Origin: Bifidobacteriaceae bacterium NR021
GTDB taxonomy: Bacteria; Actinomycetota; Actinomycetes; Actinomycetales; Bifidobacteriaceae
Assembly (NCBI GenBank): GCA_003585845.1
Contig: NQOP01000001.1
Span: 442,903-450,943, forward strand
Reading direction: 5' to 3'
Length of the DNA: 8,041 bases
The translations under genes were made by a program, and so were the position numbers. This document shows, piece by piece, positions 6,022 to 8,041 of this stretch (positions are counted from its first letter, which is position 1; every line of letters begins with the position of its first letter). Under the pieces are notes generated by a model. The model saw only the letters and a list, made by a program, of their open reading frames with translations. It ran no database searches and had not been told where the DNA came from.

Positions 6022-6855
6022 ATGCGTTTTTCTCCTTCTTTAGTAATTGCGGATCTTGATGGCACCATGCTTCACGATGCCGATACTTTTGAAGGTCGCT
6101 TTTTAAGCAACGAAACTGTGAAAGCAGCTAAGCGTTTGCGCGAAAACGGAATTCCTCTTGCGATTATTACGGCTCGTCCTGTCGGAAGTGCTTTTGATTT
6201 TATTCACGATCTAAATGCTCAAGTTTGTGCGTATCTCAATGGCGCGTTAATCGATTTTGATTGCGCTAATAGCACGATTTCGGATCTTACTTCTCAGCGT
6301 GAAATAAGCACGTTATTACGTTTTGGTTTTGATTCTAAGCATGCTTGCGATGTGTGTTTGCGTTTGCTTGATAAAATCCCTACGCTGCGTCTTGGAGTTG
6401 TGATGAACGACGTTCGTTACACTAATTTTGACGTTCGTATGCTTTGGAGCAAACAGGATTTTGTTATTACCGACTTTTCGAATGTGCCGCGCGGCACGGC
6501 AGACAAAATAATTATTGTTCCTCGAGATAGCGAAAAGGAGCAGCTTCAGCACATTCTTCCGGATGATTTTTCTTTGCATATTAGCGAAGACGTTTTGTGG
6601 ATGCTCACGAATTCTCTTGCAAACAAGGGGCATGCACTGAACGTTATTTGCGATCGTTTGGGCGCGAAGCCTAGCCGTACTGTTGTTTTTGGCGACGATA
6701 TTATTGACATCGACATGTTCCGTGCCGGTGGTTATGGGGTAGCGGTGGCGAATAGTAATCCGCGTTTGCTTGCTATTGCGGACGAGATTTGCGATTCCAA
6801 CAATGACGACGGCGTTGCCAACTGGCTTAATTCAAACCTTTTTAGTAGATTGTAA
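6022..6855 (+). CDS. HAD-superfamily (Cof/type IIB) hydrolase
   Basis: A haloacid dehalogenase superfamily phosphatase of the Cof-like, type IIB cap class, probably cytoplasmic and acting on a small phosphorylated metabolite such as a sugar phosphate; the substrate cannot be read from the sequence. From ATG 6022 it has 277 residues, a normal size. Motif I is DLDGT with Asp11 (nucleophile) and Asp13; motif II is ITARP with Thr50; the Lys of motif III is probably Lys202 in NKGHAL (201-206); motif IV is GDDIIDIDMF (224-233). The VAVANSNP and NDDGVANWL stretches after it are typical of the family. The start is uncertain: a GTG at 6010 adds four residues, and neither start has a Shine-Dalgarno site. 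It begins just after the secG terminator and so needs its own promoter. Confidence 0.88.
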   Translation: MRFSPSLVIADLDGTMLHDADTFEGRFLSNETVKAAKRLRENGIPLAIITARPVGSAFDFIHDLNAQVCAYLNGALIDFDCANSTISDLTSQREISTLLRFGFDSKHACDVCLRLLDKIPTLRLGVVMNDVRYTNFDVRMLWSKQDFVITDFSNVPRGTADKIIIVPRDSEKEQLQHILPDDFSLHISEDVLWMLTNSLANKGHALNVICDRLGAKPSRTVVFGDDIIDIDMFRAGGYGVAVANSNPRLLAIADEICDSNNDDGVANWLNSNLFSRL

Positions 6856-6868
6856 ATAACCCACCTTT

Positions 6869-7060
6869 CGTTACTAGTGCAGTTGGCGCTCGCTTACGAA
6901 ACTCGTGTTGGAAGTCCACTGGACTTCTAACACGAGTTTCCGCTCCGAGTTGCCTTCGCGCGCTACGCTCTATGCTCTCAGGCAGGTCGTCGCGCTGCGC
7001 GCGTGTTTGATTTTGCCTATCTTGGGACACTGGTGCAGTACTGTTTCTGCGTTAGTAACG
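6869..7060 (+). other. Structured non-coding element downstream of the HAD gene
   Basis: This 192-base stretch is closed by complementary ends: CGTTACTAGTGCAG (6869-6882) and CTGCGTTAGTAACG (7047-7060) pair over all 14 positions as RNA if two G-U pairs are allowed. Inside, GGCGCTCG (6885-6892) pairs with CGAGTTGCC (6946-6954) with one bulge and stacks on the long palindrome at 6898-6940. CGCGCGC (6957-6963) pairs with GCGCGCG (6997-7003). The right closing strand overlaps the first arm of the terminator at 7057. No credible reading frame is present. Either a structured RNA (3' UTR element, regulatory or small RNA) or an inverted-repeat mobile remnant would fit. Confidence 0.55.
6898..6940. 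repeat. 43-bp near-perfect palindrome
   Basis: Two 21-base arms (6898-6918 and 6920-6940) starting GAAACTCGTG and ending CACGAGTTTC meet around a single central base at 6919. The only departure is at 6928, where T replaces C, which still allows a G-U pair in RNA. It is far more perfect than the surrounding structure and has no T-run, so it is not a terminator. Confidence 0.9.
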
Positions 7061-7086
7061 CTGTTGTGTTGCTAGCAGCGTTTTTT
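7057..7086 (+). terminator. Intrinsic terminator, 200 bases past the HAD gene
   Basis: AACGCTG (7057-7063) pairs with CAGCGTT (7076-7082) around a 12-base loop, and six T run from 7081 to 7086. It is the only terminator after the HAD stop at 6855, so HAD transcripts, or a separate RNA made from the structured element, would end here. Confidence 0.8.
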
Positions 7087-7144
7087 GGTGGTTGGAGTAT
7101 ATTTGTAAGTGTTGAGAGAAAAATTTTGCTTTTGCTATGTTTTT

Positions 7145-7253
7145 AAATATTGCGAAATGCTGAAAAATGCTGAGAAATATTGCGAAATGTGGCGAATACT
7201 GCAAGGTAGCGTTAACTAGCGCGAAGCTGCGCAAACTAGCGCGAAGTAGTGAT
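7145..7253 (+). repeat. Repeat patch upstream of the lipoprotein gene
   Basis: AAATATTGCGAAATG occurs exactly at 7145-7159 and 7175-7189, with TGCTGARAAAT copies between. A 20-bp tandem pair follows at 7214-7233 (AACTAGCGCGAAGCTGCGCA) and 7234-7253 (AACTAGCGCGAAGTAGTGAT), sharing the first 13 bases. The rest of the gap from 7087 shows no gene. A weak promoter may lie at TTGAGA (7112-7117) and TATGTT (7136-7141) with 18-base spacing, but I cannot support it firmly. Confidence 0.8.
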
Positions 7254-7266
7254 AAGGAGTATGAAG

Positions 7267-7785
7267 GTGAAACGTAAGTGTAGGCTTGTTTCGGGTTGTT
7301 TAGTTGTGGTGCTTGGTTGCATGTGTGGTTTAAGCGCGTGTGGTGAGCCTTCTGCTAGCGATATGCCTGCTAATGGTGGTTTTGAATCTACTAATACTTT
7401 GGATTCTGCAAGTGGTTCTTCTGTTTCTAATGACTCCAGTAGTAAGAATTCGTCAGAAAATATATCTCTTAAAGAGGTAGCTAAAAAATGCAATTTCAAG
7501 CCGTTGGACTCTGATGAAAATGATTATCTCTTTGATGCAGTGCTTATAAGTGGAGACCAAGATGCTTCTGGAGAAAAATTTAAGAAAGATTATGCTTGTG
7601 CTATAAAAAATGTTAATCCTGGAGACCCAGTTGCAGAAAAATTTAGCGATAAGTTAGAATCTTCAGATATCAATTCTATTTCTGTTAATCTTGAAAACTA
7701 TGACAAATATATGCCACCATATTTGGGTAACACTTATTACGTATACCCTACTTACGAGGGTATAAAAATAGTAAAACTTAAATAA
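7267..7785 (+). CDS. Small putative lipoprotein of unknown function
   Basis: I do not recognise the family. From the GTG at 7267 the protein is 172 residues. AAGGAG (7254-7259) lies 7 bases before this GTG but only 1 base before the ATG at 7261, so GTG is preferred. The N-terminus is a lipoprotein signal: KRK charged start, hydrophobic core about 7-22 and lipobox LSAC with Cys25 as the predicted lipidated residue. Ser/Asn/Gly-rich residues 26-67 form a probable disordered tether. The remaining domain of about 105 residues is charged and holds just two cysteines, Cys75 and Cys111, which could form a disulfide outside the cell, and a Tyr-rich end (145-163). The mature part is AT-rich and uses ATA codons, unlike pgk or tpiA. 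A second lipoprotein gene follows. Confidence 0.8.
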   Translation: MKRKCRLVSGCLVVVLGCMCGLSACGEPSASDMPANGGFESTNTLDSASGSSVSNDSSSKNSSENISLKEVAKKCNFKPLDSDENDYLFDAVLISGDQDASGEKFKKDYACAIKNVNPGDPVAEKFSDKLESSDINSISVNLENYDKYMPPYLGNTYYVYPTYEGIKIVKLK

Positions 7786-7868
7786 GCATTTTTTATTAGC
7801 AAATCATCCGTTTGATGTCAAAAATATTATTGAGTTAGTTTCGTATTTCATAATATCGGCATCAGCCA

Positions 7869-7896
7869 TTGATTATTAGATTTTTATATGTATAAA
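7869..7896 (+). promoter_or_regulatory. Likely promoter of the second lipoprotein gene
   Basis: TTGATT (7869-7874, 4 of 6 to the -35 consensus) and TATAAA (7891-7896, 5 of 6 to the -10 consensus) are 16 bases apart, 20 bases before the next ATG. The lipoprotein gaps are AT-rich, so chance matches are common. No convincing terminator was seen between 7786 and 7868. Confidence 0.45.
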
Positions 7897-7916
7897 TAAT
7901 GGAGTTATTAGTAGTT

Positions 7917-8041
7917 ATGAGTAGAGCAAAAAAATTTATATATTTTGTAGCATCTTTATCAATAGCCTTAACAGGTTTATCTGGTTGCGGTGAGAATAAT
8001 GATAAAATAAATTCTTCGAGTCCGTCGGGAGATCCTATTAA
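7917..8041 (+). CDS. Second putative lipoprotein, 5' part (runs off the right edge)
   Basis: The first 41 codons of a gene cut by the window end. The N-terminus is a clear lipoprotein signal: SRAKK charged start, hydrophobic stretch about residues 7-22 and lipobox LSGC with Cys24 as the predicted lipidated residue, followed by a Ser/Asn-rich tether (GENNDKINSSSPSGDP). The layout is the same as in the gene before it, so the two may be diverged paralogues, but the mature domain is not visible and its function cannot be given. GGAG at 7901-7904 is 12 bases before the ATG, a long spacing. An in-frame ATG at 7899 is possible but has no ribosome site. Confidence 0.75.
   Translation, partial: MSRAKKFIYFVASLSIALTGLSGCGENNDKINSSSPSGDPI

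Noticed and set aside
6842..7030. 62-codon minus-strand open frame over the structured element
   Set aside because: Its Arg- and Gln-rich translation follows from the palindromic GC-rich sequence. There is no ribosome site and no protein-like pattern.
7249..7266. Lipoprotein start at GTG 7249 or ATG 7261
   Set aside because: The first begins upstream of the AAGGAG site and the second is only one base after it. GTG 7267 has ideal spacing and gives a clean signal peptide.
7786..7830. Terminator after the first lipoprotein gene
   Set aside because: There is a T-run at 7791-7797 but no stem before it, and the ATCA/TGAT pairing that follows is only 4 bp, too weak to call.

Overview
The window looks like a chromosomal segment from a low-to-mid GC member of the Bifidobacteriaceae, most like Gardnerella. 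This is inferred from protein character and gene order (aroE, rapZ, whiA, pgk, tpiA, secG on one strand, as I recall from bifidobacteria), from actinobacterial sequence features (the GMSGAGRS P-loop of RapZ, the presence of WhiA) and from the modest GC content. No database search was possible. All genes I accept lie on the + strand.

Layout. Bases 1-1512 hold the 3' part of a shikimate dehydrogenase gene (aroE) that overlaps rapZ by 4 bases (ATGA). A repeat-bearing, AT-rich gap leads to whiA (TTG start at 1799), which ends in an intrinsic terminator (2792-2824). The 722-base whiA-pgk gap (2747-3468) holds a large imperfect inverted repeat (2850-3057), a 36-bp tandem array (3208-3315), a perfect TATAAT box (3340-3345) and a 13-bp tandem array just before the pgk ribosome binding site. 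Then come pgk (3469-4674), a hairpin-bearing gap, tpiA (4838-5644), secG (5706-5954) and a terminator (5967-5999). A HAD-superfamily phosphatase gene (6022-6855) follows, then about 200 bases of strongly structured, GC-rich non-coding sequence ending in a terminator (7057-7086). Another tandem-repeat patch precedes two small lipoprotein genes (7267-7785, and 7917 to the window end), which are AT-richer than the rest.

How the genes relate. pgk and tpiA encode two glycolytic enzymes, SecG is a Sec translocon subunit, AroE belongs to aromatic amino acid synthesis, and RapZ and WhiA are a P-loop nucleotide-binding protein and a DNA-binding regulator usually found together. The two lipoproteins are surface proteins of unknown function and look like the start of an accessory region.

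The coding content is ordinary and I found no new multi-gene system. The unusual part is non-coding. Short tandem duplications (9 to 36 bp) occur in nearly every gap and also inside aroE and rapZ. Two inverted-repeat elements of about 200 bp flank the central block, and one is closed by a 14-bp RNA helix that competes with a terminator stem. Several starts were moved inward from the longest open frame on ribosome-binding-site evidence: whiA, pgk, tpiA, secG and the first lipoprotein.
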